A stretch of 64,000 nucleotides of DNA from Neoarius graeffei (taxonomy: Eukaryota > Chordata > Actinopteri > Siluriformes > Ariidae): the NCBI RefSeq assembly GCF_027579695.1, contig NC_083587.1, positions 58,851,238-58,915,237 on the forward strand, written 5' to 3'. The notes beneath the pieces were generated by a model. That model was not told the origin of the DNA. It ran no database searches and was given only the letters and a program-made list of their open reading frames with translations. Positions 1-13,346 of this stretch are shown piece by piece. The number at the start of each line of letters is the position of its first letter. Position 1 is the first letter of the stretch. The position numbers were made by a program, and so were the translations under genes.

Positions 1-1146
1 GCTGGAAAAGGTTACAAAACCATCTGTACTGTAAAGTGTTTGGACTCCACCAATCCACAGTCAAACAGATTGTGTAAAAATGGAGGAAATTCAAGACCAT
101 TGTTACCCTCCCCAGGAGTGGTCGACCAACAAAGATCACTCCAAGAGTAAGGCATGTAATAGTCGGCGAGGTCAGAAAGGACCCCAGGGTAACTTCTAAG
201 CAACTGAAGGCCTCTCTCACATTGGCTAATGTTCATGATTCCACCATCAGGAGAACACTGAACAACAATGGTGTGCATGGCAGGGTTGCAAGGAGAAAAC
301 CACTGCTCTCCCAAAAGAGCATTGCTGCTCATCTGCAGTTTGCTAAAGATCACATGGACAAGCCAGAAGGCTATTGGAAAAATGTTTTGTGGACGGATGA
401 GACCAAAATAGAACTTTTTGGTTTAAATGAGAAGCATTATGTTTGGAGAAAGGAAAACACTGCATTCCAGCATAAGAGACAAACAATGAGACAAAATTTG
501 GTCATTTATTTATTGAGGAAAATGATCCACTATTACATATCTGTGAGTGGCAAAAGTATGTGAACCTCTAGGATTAGCAGTTAATTTGAAGGTGACATTA
601 GAGTCAGGTGTTTTCAATCAGGAAAACACCTGAAGGAAAATGCTGCATTCCAGCATAAGAACCTTATCCCGTCTGTGAAACATGGTGGTGGTAGTATCAT
701 GGTTTGGGCCTGTTTTGCTGCATCTGGGCCAGGATGGCTTGCCATCATTGATGGAACAATGAATTCTGAATTATACCAACGAATTCTAAAGGAAAATGTC
801 AGGACATCTGTCCATGAACTGAATCTCAAGAGAAGGTGGGTCATGCAGCAAGACAACGACCCTAAGCACACAAGTCGTTCCACCAAAGAACGGTTAAAGA
901 AGAATAAAGTTAATGTTTTGGAATGGCCAAGTCAAAGTCCTGACCTTAATCCAATCAAAATGTTGTGGAAGGACCTGAAGCGAGCAGTTCATGTGAGGAA
1001 ACCCACCAACATCCCAGAGTTGAAGCTGTTCTGTATGGAGGGAACGGGCTAAAATTCCTCCAAGCCGGTGTGCAGGACTGATCAACAGTTACCGGAAATG
1101 TTTAGCTGCAGTTATTGCTGCACAAGGGGGTCACACCAGATACTGA
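1..1146 (+). pseudogene. Tc1-like transposase, broken (DDE type)
   Basis: These are remains of a DD34E transposase that would cut and paste its own element. Visible pieces are a helix-turn-helix-like N-terminal part (1-180), a central part (222-480) with the first catalytic Asp in VLWTDETKIELFG, and the C-terminal half (675-1146) with the second Asp in [14 protein letters not shown]. The third acidic position is altered: codon 957-959 is Lys (NPIKMLWKDLK) where the 5870 copy has Glu. Frameshifts, the internal block at 476-650 and the loss of the acidic residue make this copy inactive. Confidence 0.9.
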
Positions 1147-1366
1147 AAGCAAAGGTTCACATACTTTTGCCACTCACAAATATGTAATATTGGATCATTT
1201 TCCTCAATAAATAAATGACCAAGTATAATATTTTTGTCTCATTTGTTTAACTGGGTTCTCTTTATCTACTTTTAGGACTTGTGTGAAAATCTGATGATGT
1301 TTTAGGTCATATTTATGCAGAAATATAGAAAATTCGAAAAGGTTCACAAACTTTCAAGTACCACTG
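1..1366 (+). mobile_element. Tc1-like transposon, 5' end outside window, rearranged
   Basis: This is a Tc1/mariner-superfamily DNA transposon. The right inverted repeat ends CAAGTACCACTG at 1366 followed by TA (1367-1368), the expected target dinucleotide. The left end lies outside the window. The body is rearranged. At about 476 the transposase reading is interrupted by about 170 bp that normally belongs to the 5' untranslated/inverted-repeat region, and coding sequence resumes near 625-660. The inserted block and its junction are the same as in the shortened copy at 5870-6885, so this copy looks like a recombinant between a longer copy and that deletion form. It is about 90% or more similar by eye to the other two copies. 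Confidence 0.93.
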
Positions 1367-1512
1367 TACTTCAGAAGACAAACATTGTTTACAACACTGT
1401 GGCAGCAACTGCTGGAGTAGTACAACCAAGTTCTACAGTGGAATCCCTCGGGACAACGTCAGAGGGGACGTCCAAAAATTGTCTGGTGTCAAACAATTGA
1501 CAGAGACTTACA

Positions 1513-2088
1513 ATTAGTTGGTAGAGGATGGAAAAACACAAGAGAACACTGGCTGCGGATCAGAAAGTGCTGGACAAACATGACTTACTCATACACCACA
1601 AGACACAGGAGTGTCTAAGTCTAAGTAAGTAAGGAGAAGTATGCGTAGTATGCCAGTTTCTCAAGAATGACAGGACTGAAAATGAGATTATACTTCCTTC
1701 TAACCTCTTCCAAGTAGGGCTTTGGTCAAGTCCAAGACCAGAACTGGCCAAGACAGAATCAAGACCAAGTCTTAAAGCAATTAACCAGGAAATTTTGAAA
1801 TTAAAGGTTTGTGTAATGTCATCATTATACATTCATACAAGATGTTCTAGATGAAAAAAAGCAAGCAGAATTTAGCTTAAAAAACATTTTAAAGTTGTAA
1901 CGTCAGTCCATTGGGCCATTTCCCCAGGTGTGGCCATACTGAATTAGCCAGATAGATTGAAGGATGTATTAGGAGACGAAAACGAGGGTGGCGTTGTGTG
2001 ACGTAGGATTCCACATGTCTTCTTCATTCCGTCCTGATCTGAGACGTTTGGTCGAGTGGCTTTATTAGTTGGTAGAGGATGGAAAAAC
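1513..2088. repeat. 25-bp exact direct repeat flanking about 525 bp
   Basis: The same 25 bases (beginning ATTAGTTGGTAGAGG and ending GGAAAAAC) occur at 1513-1537 and 2064-2088. This could be a long target-site duplication around an unrecognised insertion or a remnant of local tandem duplication. The intervening DNA contains no coding region I can support. Confidence 0.5.
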
Positions 2089-2158
2089 TTGTTTTTTTAA
2101 AAAAATTTTAAAGCAAGAAAACTTTACTCCTGGAAAAGGCAGCAAATTGTGTTTACAG

Positions 2159-2335
2159 AAGATTGTGGATTTGTAGAGGACTTGTATGAAAAAAATCACT
2201 GGGAAGAAGCGAGCCATGAGGCAGGAACAACGACCAAAGCCAGACGCGATCCCGACTTTGTTTCACCACAAAACACAGACACCGGGAGCACGACAGCGTA
2301 CCATGTTAGGCATCAAACGGATGGAAGATAAGCAG
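2159..2335 (+). pseudogene. Decayed THAP-domain exon (C-terminal half)
   Basis: A splice-acceptor-like GTTTACAG precedes 2159 and a donor CAG|GTAAAT follows 2335. From 2204 the frame reads KKRAMRQEQRPKPDAIPTLF and continues open to the donor. The PDAIPTLF string matches the conserved AVPTIF box that closes THAP zinc-finger domains. The upstream part (FTEDCG... at 2152-2200) is in another frame, so at least one indel has occurred. THAP domains bind DNA and occur in host factors and in transposons; which this was cannot be told. No partner exon for the first THAP cysteines was found upstream. Confidence 0.45.
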
Positions 2336-2489
2336 GTAAATGTATATATTTTTTAAATAAACAGGCAATAAACTATCCACTCCTTTATTTTCATTACTTT
2401 TCTAATACTGAATTATAATTTTTGTAGAGAAATGCAAACAAATTGACTGAGAAGTCATGCTAAATCATAATATTATATTATAGTCTAGT

Positions 2490-2868
2490 TGTCACAACAG
2501 AAAGATTCTCTGGACAGTGCGCACTCCGAACTGACTCACGCGCTGCGAATGACATATACCTGCATGGGATTAAGGTGCAATCAGCACACCTAAATAAGGA
2601 CTCAGAATGCAGACTGACTTTGCGAAGTATTGCATTGTTGTGACACATTACTGAGCCTCGTTTCCTGATTGATTTCCTGGTTTCTGATTCCTGTTCCTCG
2701 TTTTTGATCCTGCTTCCGTCTACACTATTCTGTTTGCACCTCGCTCGGCCTTTTGCCTGTTTTACCATTCATGCTATCTGACTACCGATTTGGACTGTTT
2801 ATCTGTTTGCACTTTTCTTGATAATAAAGATCTTCCGCACTTATATCTGTCTCCAACCATCCCTGGCA
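2490..2868 (+). mobile_element. Possible LTR or retroelement end
   Basis: The stretch starts TGTCACAAC, has a pyrimidine-rich body and an AATAAAG signal at about 2824, and ends ...CCATCCCTGGCAGAATACTTC. This resembles the 3' part of teleost Ty3/gypsy-type LTRs followed by a priming-site region. I found neither a matching target duplication nor coding sequence, so the call is tentative. Confidence 0.3.
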
Positions 2869-2983
2869 GAATACTTCACCCCATTGACACTAGTATAGCA
2901 TGCATTTGTACACCTCCGCTGTGCTCGTGGAAAATGACATGATGCATGATGGAGTTATGGCAGCCTTGCTGACAAAAAATTAC

Positions 2984-3495
2984 CCCATCTATTTTCATCA
3001 CTTTATTGGTTATATCATGAAGAACAAATTCACAAAGCAGCTTTTTTTATATAAAGGACAGACATAAAGACAGACTTTTAGCTCAGTTTGTTTATCTCGT
3101 CTTATTATCTCTAGCCACTTTATCCTGTTCTACAGGGTCGCAGGCAAGCTGGAGCCTATCCCAGCTGACTACGGGCGAAAGGCGGGGTACACCCTGGACA
3201 AGTCGCCAGGTCATCACAGGGCTGACACATAGACACAGACAACCATTCACACTCACATTCACACCTACGGTCAATTTAGAGTCACCAGTTAACCTAACCT
3301 GCATGTCTTTGGACTGTGGGGGAAACCGGAGCACCCAGAGGAAACCCATGCGGACACGGGGAGAACATGCAAACTCCACACAGAAAGGCCCTCACCGGCC
3401 ATGGGGCTCGAACCTGGACCTTCTTGCTGTGAGGCGACAGCGCTAACCACTACACCACCGTGCCGCCTCAGTTTGTTTATTTGTGAGATATTTTC
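2984..3495 (+). repeat. Dispersed repeat copy A (paired with 6888-7020), split by SINE
   Basis: The sequence TTTTCATCACTTTATTGG... through the TTTAGCTCAGTTTGTTTAT region and on to GTGAGATATTTTCTTTAA (after the SINE) is repeated at 6888-7020. Copy A is interrupted by the SINE at 3096-3466 and copy B abuts a Tc1 insertion. No coding content. Confidence 0.65.
3096..3466 (-). mobile_element. tRNA-headed SINE, copy 1
   Basis: This copy of the window's commonest repeat is about 370 bp. The head (at the right) resembles a tRNA gene, with a TAGTGGTTAGC box A-like and a GGTTCGAGCC box B-like promoter for RNA polymerase III. A fixed body follows, and the other end is a (CTCAT)n/(ATGAG)n tail. An exact 14-bp target duplication (CTCAGTTTGTTTAT) lies at 3082-3095 and 3467-3480, which indicates target-primed retroposition. 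Family name not known to me. Confidence 0.9.
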
Positions 3496-3989
3496 TTTAA
3501 GGTGGTCAAATGTGAGTCGAGATTGGAACAGAATACCATCAAATCCTGTTTGACTCCAAGCCTTTACTTCAACTACAGTAGTTGGCTTCATTACTGGTAT
3601 TTTTTTGTTTCATTACACCAGCAACTGGGCTTTGTGCATGTGAAAAGAAATAATAACCCATTATTTTTATCAACTCATGGTCAACACCAAGACTATTTAA
3701 CAAAACCAATGTCCAAGATTGAGATAAGTCCAAGTCATTACAGAAAACATCTTGAGTGCTACAGCTTTGCTTCCAAGGCTCAACTCATTGTAGACTTGTA
3801 CTGAGAACTTTTGGCAAAACTTCACCTGAATAGGTTCCAATTGAACTCAAAAAAATGTCTAATGCTCCATTTTGAGTCTTTAGTGCTCCAAAGATAAATG
3901 TTAAATTTGAAAATGTTTTGGCTGGACAGCTTTTAGCTCTGATATAAAACACTGTAAACACAACACTCTTTCCAGTTGTAGTTATTTTT

Positions 3990-4354
3990 TCATTATCTGT
4001 AGCCACTTATTCTGTACGGGGTCGCGGGCAAGCTGGAGCCTATCCCAGCTGACTACGGGCGAAAGGCGGGGTACACCCTGGACAAGTCGCCAGGTCATCA
4101 CAGGGCTGACACATAGAGACAAACAACCATTCACACTCTCATTCACACCTACGGTCAATTTAGAGTCACCAGTTAACCTAACCTGCATGTCTTTGGACTG
4201 TGGGGGAAACCGGAGCACCCGGAGGAAACCCACGCGGACACGGGGAGAACATGCAAACTCCGCACAGAAAGGCCCTCATCAGCTCCTGTACTCGAACCCA
4301 AAACCTTCTTGCTGTGAGGCGACAGTGCTAACCACTACACCACCATGCCGCCCC
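3990..4354 (-). mobile_element. tRNA-headed SINE, copy 2
   Basis: Full-length but more diverged copy of the same SINE. The head ends at ...CACCATGCCGCCCC, and the region corresponding to the tRNA-like head is altered (TCAGCTCCTGTACTCG). The target duplication is unclear. Confidence 0.85.
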
Positions 4355-4359
4355 AGTTA

Positions 4360-5610
4360 TACTTAGATTTGGCTAATTAATTAGCCTAGCTTGCATTCTA
4401 CGGTAGCTCGCTCTTTAAGATTGGTTTACTGTAACTGTTGATGTCAAAGTTGTGTCCCTTCGTTATCGCTTTGGAGGCAGAAAATCAAGATAATTTCTCT
4501 GTCACTTGACTGTATACAGCCACAGTTAAAGTGAGTCACATGACTTAACTAGCGAACATCCCAGAAATACACTTCTTATTTTCAGTTACACCACATCATT
4601 GGGATCGTGGAAAATTTGAAAGATCTCCTTAATTAGTCATTTTTCTCCATAACTTTGTCCTCCATTTTTGGTTCTTTTCCTCACTCACCTCCTAAACTTG
4701 TGGCCTTGTCCATAAGGTAAATAAGTAAATAAATAGAATACACTTGAAAAAAAAAATACACTTGATGCTTTTCTGAAAGTTTTACAACTTTTGAAGTGCT
4801 CTCCCGAGACCTAAAAACAACCGGAGGCAGTGCTTTTTGAAAGCGCCCCCATTCGCCCACCCAGCACCTGCTTCCTGTAGGATTATATGTACAACTCGCA
4901 GTTGAGGGGAAAAAAAAAAAAATACCTGCAGTGAAAAAACGGTATTTCTGATTCTAAAATGATTCCCCTGAACAAAATAATATCTTGTCACCACTTTTTT
5001 TTAATTTTCTTCTGAGACATCATCAGTAAATATTGGTCCTCTTGAACCAGGAAAGGAGAGCCACGTGTATAGATGATAGATGTAGAAATGGGCTTCATCT
5101 TCATATGTATTGGTCACTGATGAACAGAAGCCAGAGAAGCTGAGCACACACACACACATTGATGAGTCAGAGCTGATTTTCGAGAACCAGAGGGCTGAAC
5201 CTTTGCATGTAAACATTTACTGCTCTTGCCTCCCTCTCGTGGGAAGTGCTTTCAAGCTGTAGGCAAACACGAGCATCACGATTCCCCACAGCATCCACTT
5301 TCACTCTTTCACAGAGGTGCAAATTAGAGTTTAATGAGGCGGGACAAAGGAGGCATAGATTGACAATGTGGTAGAGAAGTACCACTCATCTGCCAGACAG
5401 TTATCAAATATAATAGAAAGTAAAATTGATGAGTTTTTCATTAATTTCCTGTTCGCAGTACATATCTAATTCGAGTGGTTATATGGTCTGCTCCTAACAC
5501 ACTGTTAATCGTAAGTGAACACCTAATATAGACTTTGACACATTAGTGGAGAAGATTATAATCTTGTTGAGGCTGCCTTTACACTTGGTGTTTTTTGCTT
5601 GTTTGTTTGT
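4360..5610. other. Intergenic, no gene seen
   Basis: AT-rich sequence with poly-A runs (about 4748 and 4911) and a short CA run (about 5150). Open frames here are short and show no recognisable domain. Confidence 0.5.
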
Positions 5611-5613
5611 CCA

Positions 5614-5776
5614 AGGGCAGCCATGACCTAATGGTTAGAGAAGCAGCTTTGGGGCCAAAAGGTTGCTGATTCGATTCCCTGGACCAGCAGGAATGGCTGA
5701 AGTGCCCTTGAGCAAGGCACCTAACCACCAACTGCTCCCTAGATAAGAGTGTCTGCTAAATGCCTGTAATGTAATG
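5614..5776 (+). mobile_element. tRNA-derived SINE with salmonid-type LINE tail, copy A
   Basis: The head GGCAGCCATGACCTAATGGTTAGAGAAGC is tRNA-like, with a box B (GATTCGATTCC). The 3' end AGAGTGTCTGCTAAATGCC plus GTAATGTAATG is the tail shared by many teleost SINEs with RSg-1/L2-type LINEs. A second copy is at 24183-24367. Confidence 0.85.
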
Positions 5777-5869
5777 GATACGAAGAAGAAAAGAAAAAAA
5801 AGCAACATGTACGATGCATACACTGTAACCACAACACTATTCTTACCAGTCCTATTTAGCTTCTAACTA

Positions 5870-6885
<1,016 letters not shown>

Positions 6886-6887
6886 TA

Positions 6888-7020
6888 GTCCCGTCTACTT
6901 TCATCACTTTAGTGGTTATATCGTTAAGAACAAATTCAACATGAAGCTTTTTTTTTATAATAAAGGAGAGACATAAAGACTGACTTTTAGCTCAATTTGT
7001 TTATTTGCAAGATACTTCCT
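6888..7020 (+). repeat. Dispersed repeat copy B
   Basis: Homologous to 2984-3095 and 3467-3495 (TTTCATCACTTTAGTGG..., TTTTAGCTCAATTTG). The Tc1-like element ends exactly at its start. Confidence 0.6.
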
Positions 7021-9980
7021 TTAAAGTACTGGGCAATGTCCTAAAAATACTGTGTGTTTGTTTGTTTGCTGGCTTGCCCCCTAACTTGTAACCTGATTGG
7101 TCAGAAGGTTCAAAAAAACCTTGATGTCATGAGGTCTGAAAAGTTTTTTTCAGCTCCGATAGGAGCACTTTTCAAAAGTGGCCACCTTGCAGCCTCTTCC
7201 CATATGATTACGTATAAAGTGTGTGCTGGTGGTGGTTAGCCAAAAAACATTAAACCATTCTACTTGAACCGCTTTTCTAACGGGGAATCACTCCATTGCA
7301 GAACCTACATTTATCCTACGTAACCTGTTTAACCTACACAGAATCTTTAAGGCACGGCGAAAGGACCTAACTTTCCTAACTGTGCTGTTCTACTAGAGTT
7401 TGGAAATGTTAAAAACAAAACTGCCTAGCAAGGCTTGAGAATTGCCTAAAATACACCCCATCCCTTTTTGTGTAACCTCTGCATCCTTCCTCATTTAAAC
7501 GGTTCGCCAGTTGAACTCTGCTTGAGCAAAAGCCAAACGCCACGATTGCATAGAACCATGAAAGAAAGTCATTTTCGTCCATTTCTTTTGGCTACAGCAG
7601 ATCAGTGATGGAACCCTTTGAAGTTCAATCGCAGCACTCAAAAGTAGAGAAGATGCATTCAGAACTGAAACGCTGCCTCGTTTTAACAAGCGTATCCGGT
7701 GAGTTCAGCCTTGTTTGGGGTTGACCAAAATGGCAGCATTTACAGCAGATGGAAGCAAACAGAGGTCTGTTGTGCTGCAAAGGAAAGCAAGAGAACACGT
7801 GCAGCTTCCGTCCAAAATGAAGGCCATACTGTTGACTGATTCCGAACAAGTGGCGACTGTGTTATTGACTAAGAATTACTGTTAGTTCTTCCGTGACTCT
7901 TTTAGTGGAAAACATCCTCCTTACTACAATCCCAGGACTGTCATTTTCTAGGAAAAATGACCCCTCAGGGTAAATCCAAAGTCACAAAGTCAGAGAGTTT
8001 GTTGATTTTGGCTGCTTTTCCTGCAGCTAATTGGATTAAACTATTTGCGATGATTCTTAACATCATGCACTCAAGCTGGCATCAGAACCCTTGACTTTTT
8101 GAGCTATAAATCATGGCATGGAACCTGATGCCCCTGATATTTCTTTCTGCTTCTTTTTCATCAATGACTTTTTTGACCCCATGGGAATATGATTTTGTGT
8201 CAACAACAACAAAAAAAAAACTCCGTAATTAGAGCCTAAGTCAGGAACGAGTATTTCTAAGTCAGGAATGGGTATTTCCAATCCCGGCGAGCCGGCTTTG
8301 TTTTGGGTGCTCCCAGCTTCGACAGCTTGGTTGAATGCTAATGTAACATCTTTCCTGAGTTGAGTTTGGTGTTTAAACAGGTCAAACACAAACAAATGCT
8401 GTGCTGCAGGCATCCGATTCCTGGCTGGTGGGGTCACAAGTTTGAAACAGAGCCGAGACACGATAACTCTTTGGACAGCCGTCTTTGCTAAAAGCAGAAA
8501 ATGGATGTTTGCTCACACCGCTCAAGTCAAGAGATTTGTGCCACATTAAACCTGTTATGAAGTGATAAGCAGAAGCTTTATTCCATTTGAAGGAAACCAG
8601 GCATATACTCAAGGCACTCAAAGCACTTCTCAGCTACGTTTTTACTGAACTGTGAGGCAAAGAAGTCCATGCCCGTATGGCTTTTTTTGTACAGGAATGA
8701 AAAGGAATAAAACCACCCCATTAGCTGGTGAACAGTCCTGTAAATGTGTGTAGGCATTTACAGAGGCTATTTTGTGGCAGTTTGTATTCAAAGCCTCCCA
8801 TCAGAGAGAGACCGAGTGACTAAGAGAGGTCAGTTTAGCAGCAAGCTGAGTGTGAAACACTCCTTTATAAAAAAAAAAAAAACAGCTAATGTGTTTGACA
8901 CAAGGGCTCTGAACTGTAAACAGAGAGATTTGAATGACATGTTACAGCGGCCCCTCTTCATTCAAAGCGGACAGAAAAAGGCACCGTGATGATAATTGAG
9001 AGCCAGACGACGGGGGTAGAGACCATGCATGAATGGTTGCATACGGTACTCTGAAAGAGGGCAGGCCTTTAAAAAATGGCACTGTGATTTGTAGAATTGG
9101 TGGGCTGATTGAACCTGGGTTTACAAGCGAATCAAAACCATCAGCAACAGAATCAAAGGTACGAGAATTGGATGTCGACTTGGATGTGCCATGTGGATAC
9201 TCTGGCTCTCTATAAAATGAATGCATTGTGAGGAGGTTGGCTTGGCTGAACCAGCCCAGCTTGTGATTTTATGTGCTTTGACTTGACTGATATTGTTGGT
9301 GCGGGCCTTTGCACACATACGCTTTCGTAATCCGCAACACACTAGTGTGACTATTCAGGATCCGGCATGAAACAAAACTGCTGCATTCAGTTATGCCAGC
9401 AGTGATACACTTCCAGCCACATGCACACACACGTGAAAATTCAGACTAAGCCTTTTGGCAGACCTACAACTTGGCACTGTTTGTGTTTGGATAAGATTTC
9501 ACATTGCCATCAGTTGTTGGCCGGTTCTGTTAATGTTCCGCTCACTCAACCATGTTGATCCAACGCAGAATCCAAACCTGTCGTCGGGAACAATGTCCTT
9601 GCTAATGAAGTCCACTCTAAAACAACGCTGACAACTAACCGGCTACAAGAATTCCTCAAAGTTATCTTTATAAGCTTTAGAGTCTTACTTTGTAAAAACA
9701 TTTACAGAGAACAGACCCATTAATCACAAAGAAAGCACAAAGTGTATTACTGGGCAATTCTGAATCCTCCTCCTGCTTCCGAGAGGCAATGTCGCTAATA
9801 ATGAGTGAAAGCTAACAGTGTTTGGGTAACAGATATTAGCACAAGCTTGTTTTGCTTTGTTGAGCTTGCATTAATTCCTAGTTGTCAGGTTTTGGGTGGA
9901 AGTAATTAGATTTCGTCAATGAAAATGAAATAAATCTTGAAAACATTTTGCATTTTGAGAAATAAAGGGAAATCCAATGC
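7021..9980. other. Unique-looking DNA, no gene seen
   Basis: About 3 kb without recognisable repeats or coding exons. The longest open frames (7625-7849, 8111-8461, 8744-8989) have no domain, no codon bias I can see and no splice context. Could be intergenic or a deep intron. Confidence 0.5.
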
Positions 9981-9986
9981 TCGGTC

Positions 9987-10402
9987 ATGAAAGTAACACA
10001 AAATTATGTTGAATCTGTCCTGGTTTATGGGTCAACTACCTGGACACTCACCTCCAAACTCCAATCCTCACTCGACAGTGCCTTTATAAGAATGTTAAGA
10101 ACAGCTTTAAATATCTCCTGGAAAGACAATCTAACAGATGAACTATACGGATTTATTCCCCCTGTATCAGCAACCATCTGGGAGAGAAGATTACAGTTTG
10201 CTGGCTACTGCTGGCGCAACAAGGAAGCGCTGGTTAGCGATCTCCTTCTATGGCAGCCCAAACATGGTACCACCTATGTGGGTTGTCCTGCACATACCTA
10301 CATCGATCAAGTGTGGGACGACATGGGCTGCCTAGTAGAAGAACTGCCTGCGGCAATGCAGGATAAAGTCGGTTGGAGAGGCAGGGTCGTGGGGGTCCGA
10401 GC
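9987..10402 (+). pseudogene. LINE ORF2 C-terminus fragment
   Basis: An open frame encodes the region after a reverse-transcriptase domain: VESVLVYGSTTWTLTSKLQ, then RMLRTALNISW, then WERRLQFAGYCWRNKEA. This layout (LLYGSEAWTLT...RMLR...RRLRFAGH) is typical of the C-terminus of APE-type non-LTR retrotransposons. The frame stays open for about 130 codons. A SINE interrupts just after it, and a (GATT)n tail follows at 10785-10804. It is therefore a 5'-truncated LINE copy. Clade not determined. Confidence 0.8.
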
Positions 10403-10413
10403 TTGCTCAACAT

Positions 10414-10773
10414 CTCATCTCATTATCTCTAGCCGCTTTATCCTTCTACAGGGTCGCAGGCAAGCTGGAGCCTATCCCAGCTGACTACGGGCGAAAGGCG
10501 GGGTACACCCTGGACAAGTCGCCAGGTCATCACAGGGCTGACACACAGACACCCATTCACACTCACACCTATGGTCAATTTAGAGTCACCAGTTAACCTA
10601 ACCTGCATGTCTTTGGACTGTGGGGGAAACCGGAGCACCCGGAGGAAACCCACGCGGACACGGGGAGAACATGCAAACTCCACACAGAAAGGCCCTCGCC
10701 GGCCCCGGGGCTCGAACCCAGGACCTTCTTGCTGTGAGGCGACAGCGCTAACCACTACACCACCGTGCCGCCC
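10414..10773 (-). mobile_element. tRNA-headed SINE, copy 3 (inside LINE tail)
   Basis: Same SINE family. An 11-bp target duplication TTGCTCAACAT lies at 10403-10413 and 10774-10784. The insertion separates the LINE 3' end from its GATT tail, so it is younger than that LINE. Confidence 0.92.
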
Positions 10774-10784
10774 TTGCTCAACAT

Positions 10785-10804
10785 GATTGATTGATTGATC
10801 GATG
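10785..10804 (+). repeat. (GATT)n tail of the interrupted LINE
   Basis: Short tandem tetranucleotide tail, as expected at the 3' end of an APE-type LINE, displaced from its element by SINE copy 3. Confidence 0.6.
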
Positions 10805-11955
10805 TTTTGGGTTTGTTTTTTAACACGTGCTACAAAAGGAATAAACATTTGCAGAAAAGAAAGTAAAATGCATATGATAAGGTCTTGACATTGTTTAAAG
10901 CATCAGGTGCAGAGACATAATTTTGTATATGATAATATATTTACAGATTTTACACCAGTGGTGAACTGTTCCTATTAGAGCTGGGACTTGAGCTCAGCCA
11001 AAACTCTGCCAGACACCAAAAAAGCAACAGGGCAAAGGCTTTTGCGAGGGATTAGTGGCAGGCTGCCAGGTTGCTCCGTTGTGTGTAACTGTCGATGTTG
11101 ATTTTAAAAGTAACTAAGTAAATTACAAACGGAAATGAATCCGCAAGTCTGAGTGAAAAATACTATAGTGAGCGTGCAGCGTGGAAGAAGACTCTGGAGA
11201 CAGAAATCTTAGTTTCTCAGTCATTAGCCTGTGCTACTTGCTCTCAATAGCATTCGCTAACACTACTGATGAACATTACACCAGCTGGAAGGTGACTTCA
11301 CTGCTGCACTGACAGCGTCGACTCGCAGTTAAGTTTGCGTTGGCCTTCGAGCAGGCCTAGGGTGATACATTTTTGTTCCTGCCCACTAAAAATCAAAATC
11401 TGATTGGTTAATTCATCTGTCACTTCCTACATAAACATACCGGTACACTGCCATGACCTTCTGTCCCAGTAATGAAGTCCTAACCAATGAGTGAGCAGCT
11501 CTAAACTCTTCTCAGCCTAGACACAACAAACAAACAAATCTCACTGGATAACTCGATTGTAATGTTTTCAGGACAGTAACCCTTTCATTTCTGAAGCACG
11601 TTTGATAGAAAATGAGGAGAAATTAGAATTAGAACAGAATAATTATAATAAAATTATGAAAGAATGAAAGAACTTAAATATGACATTTGAAATGCTGATA
11701 TATTTGGGCCTTCTCTGAACACCTCAAAGGCCCTGATGATTCCCGTCTGTTTTACATTATGTTAAAAACGCATTAAAGATGCACATGATCACTGATCTAT
11801 AGAAATATTTTCTTTTCTGTCCTTGATTATCAAATTTAGTAAGGTTCCTTACTAACTAACAGAAAAGGGAAATATAAGGACTCAGTGGTGGGATCCAGAC
11901 GTCAAGAGACGGAGTAATGAAAGTGATGAGGTGATGAAAGCAACAGTCATCTTCC
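10805..11955. other. No gene or known repeat seen
   Basis: AT-rich DNA lacking credible exons or terminal repeats. Confidence 0.45.
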
Positions 11956-12364
11956 GAACATCGGAAGATGATGATATTCGGGGCAACTTTTTGGGCAATG
12001 TTGCCGGCAATGGGCAGCCAGGTGAGACACAGGGCAACTAATTAGGGCAACAGAAAATTTGGCAACAACCAATCAGATAAGAGCAAATCTATTGCCAGGG
12101 AGACAGACACTGCAAAGATGGACACTGAAACTTTTGCAACTGTCACTTTTGTCTTGGCTTCAACCTTTATTTTGCTCAAGTTAAAAAAAAAAAAAAATAA
12201 TGAGCTGTACATCACTTTTAACTTGACACAAGAGAGCTAACGTTATCCCAACATAGCTAGCGATAACTTTCAGCTAACTATGTTAGCAAAAAACACTGCT
12301 AGTTAGCGAAATCCCATTCAATCTCTATGGAGTGGTGGTTAGCTAACAGCAGTTTACACTTAGC

Positions 12365-12366
<2 letters not shown>

Positions 12367-12424
<58 letters not shown>

Positions 12425-12440
12425 CACACACACACACACT
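12367..12440. repeat. (TA)n(CA)n microsatellite
   Basis: About 26 TA units followed by CA units. Directly abuts the TIR element starting at 12448. Confidence 0.95.
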
Positions 12441-12447
12441 GGTATAT

Positions 12448-13221
12448 GGGTTGTTTTACAATCAGGGTACAAAGTTTGTGTCACAGGGGTCCAAAATTCA
12501 AATTGATTCAAACTGGTTCTTGTACCAGTTTTTAAGTGAAGGACAAGTTAAAGAACAGATTTCAGGTCATTTTTTGACGCGTGTATGGTGGTTTTGTGTA
12601 ATCTGCTATAAGATGGGAGAAACAAATGAAGTGATTCTCGGAGAGGACATTTTTTTTTTTGACAATTCAGAATCCACGACTTCCATAGTGCTTTTAAATA
12701 TAAGGCTGTAAGCTTTGTGTTAGTCGTCTCTAATATTTATGTCCCAATATCTTGAACACATTTTAGGATGAAAATAATCATTTTAGATATGATATTTTAT
12801 ATTGAAAAATTAGCTGTCTCAGAGAGGACATTTTTTTTTACACAATTCCATACTAATTTGATCAAAATAGTCTGAAAACTTACTGGCATTCAACATTAAA
12901 ACTTAACTATGTTTCCAATGATATGGAACCAAATATTTGTTTTATGGTATAAAGAATGATTTAAGTGCATCCCTTTTGGAGCTACCTGTGGTCAAAAAAG
13001 CACTTTTTCTAAATGACACGAGTAATTTTGCTAAATATGACATATGTTGCCATACATTCACCAAAAATAACATTATCACCAATTTTTTTTTTGCATGGTA
13101 AATAGAGCTATCACAGGGCTACAATAAACAACCAAGTTTATTTAGTCAAGCCTTTTGATATTGAAGATAATAAGTGTTAAATGTGATTTTTAGCTTGCGT
13201 ACCCTGATTGTAAAACAACCC
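12448..13221 (+). mobile_element. Non-autonomous TIR element, copy 1 (GGGTTGTTTTAC ends)
   Basis: A 774-bp element with perfect terminal inverted repeats of 23 bp beginning GGGTTGTTTTACAATCAGG. A second copy in the opposite orientation is at 18702-19482. The interior is AT-rich and repeats the phrase CGGAGAGGACATTTTTTTT in slightly different forms. No ORF. The target duplication is not clear here, but copy 2 shows ACCT on both sides. Confidence 0.88.
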
Positions 13222-13346
13222 CTATATATACTGTATATCAATGTCTTAATTCCAACCTGAGCACATAAAAATAGATGGATGTCTGTTGGTTAAGCATTTG
13301 ATGAGGTAAATTCACTACTTTGGGTTTACACATAACACAACAACTT

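Noticed and set aside
3096..3466. tRNA gene called from box A/box B-like motifs
   Set aside because: The head lacks a foldable cloverleaf with an anticodon arm and is joined to the 300-bp SINE body; same for all 19 copies and for the other SINE families.
12367..12440. Possible regulatory or origin-like AT tract
   Set aside because: A plain TA/CA microsatellite next to a TIR element; no supporting signal.
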